Shown here piece after piece: positions 14,920 to 15,000 of a stretch of DNA of 15,000 nucleotides. Below the pieces are notes generated by a model. It had not been told where the DNA came from and searched no databases. It saw only the letters and a program-made list of their open reading frames with translations. Position 1 is the stretch's first letter. Every line of letters starts with the position of its first letter. The translations under genes were made by a program, and so were the position numbers. The DNA comes from Leishmania mexicana MHOM/GT/2001/U1103 (Eukaryota > Euglenozoa > Kinetoplastea > Trypanosomatida > Trypanosomatidae), in assembly GCF_000234665.1 (NCBI RefSeq), contig NC_018338.1:516084-531083 (forward strand). Direction: 5' to 3'.

Positions 14920-15000
14920 CGAGTTTTTGGATGCACGGGGAGTCGTTGAGAGACAATCGTCTTCCAGCTGAGAGCATGCGTGTGTGCTGGAGTATATGTG

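Larger units (their letters stand above)
13156..15000 (+). other. region downstream of PEX5 (3' UTR / intergenic)
   Basis: No confident gene occurs on either strand to the end of the window. From 13250 to 13870 the top strand is pyrimidine-rich with an AT/GT hairpin. From about 13930 composition flips to purine-rich or mixed, including the SIDER-like element, and 14550-15000 remains purine-leaning. Minus-strand frames here (13917-14375, 14605-14856 and others) lack recognisable domains. Confidence 0.7.

Noticed and set aside
1..15000. CRISPR arrays, insertion sequences or bacterial operons
   Set aside because: There are no spaced direct repeats, transposase frames or ribosome-binding-site-coupled genes. 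The architecture is clearly kinetoplastid.

Overview
The window looks like a nuclear chromosome segment of a trypanosomatid, most likely Leishmania or a close relative. All four confident genes are intronless, lie on the + strand, have strongly G/C-biased third codon positions, and are separated by 1.4-2.4 kb of pyrimidine-rich, microsatellite-rich DNA. This is the layout of a kinetoplastid polycistronic transcription unit, in which mRNAs are cut out by spliced-leader trans-splicing and polyadenylation rather than driven by promoters of their own. The PEX5 protein (628 aa, WxxxF/Y motifs at residues 53, 179 and 296) closely matches the described Leishmania peroxin 5, which strengthens the assignment. 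The species cannot be fixed from the sequence alone.

Layout: 2-121, possible last 39 codons of an upstream gene. 122-739, pyrimidine-rich leader with three nested candidate splice acceptors. 740-2773, an OTU-family deubiquitinase with tandem zinc fingers. 2774-5158, a long intergenic region with complementary CA and TG tracts and a short, apparently frameshifted coding-like stretch. 5159-5857, an ABT1/Esf2-type ribosome-biogenesis protein. 5858-7220, an intergenic region with a very strong acceptor at 6310 followed by a 52-codon ORF. 7221-9584, threonyl-tRNA synthetase. 9585-11268, an intergenic region with a G-quadruplex motif and a perfect GC hairpin. 11269-13155, PEX5, the glycosomal matrix-protein import receptor. 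13156-15000, non-coding or 3' UTR sequence carrying a candidate SIDER-type degenerate retroposon with an A-rich tail, a long AT/GT hairpin and several G-quadruplex motifs.

The four genes do not form a functional operon. They are housekeeping functions (ubiquitin editing, small-subunit rRNA processing, tRNA charging, glycosome import) that share one directional gene cluster. Regulation is therefore expected at the level of splicing, UTRs and mRNA stability, so the unusual UTR structures are the main interest. In three of the four genes (OTU, ABT1 and ThrRS) the provable ATG start lies downstream of a longer open frame that contains no ATG. For ThrRS that upstream frame resembles a mitochondrial presequence. 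No complete new multi-gene system is visible. The best leads are the TRABID-like OTU architecture, the possible non-AUG mitochondrial isoform of ThrRS, the SIDER-like element, and the recurrence of G-quadruplex tracts just downstream of stop codons.
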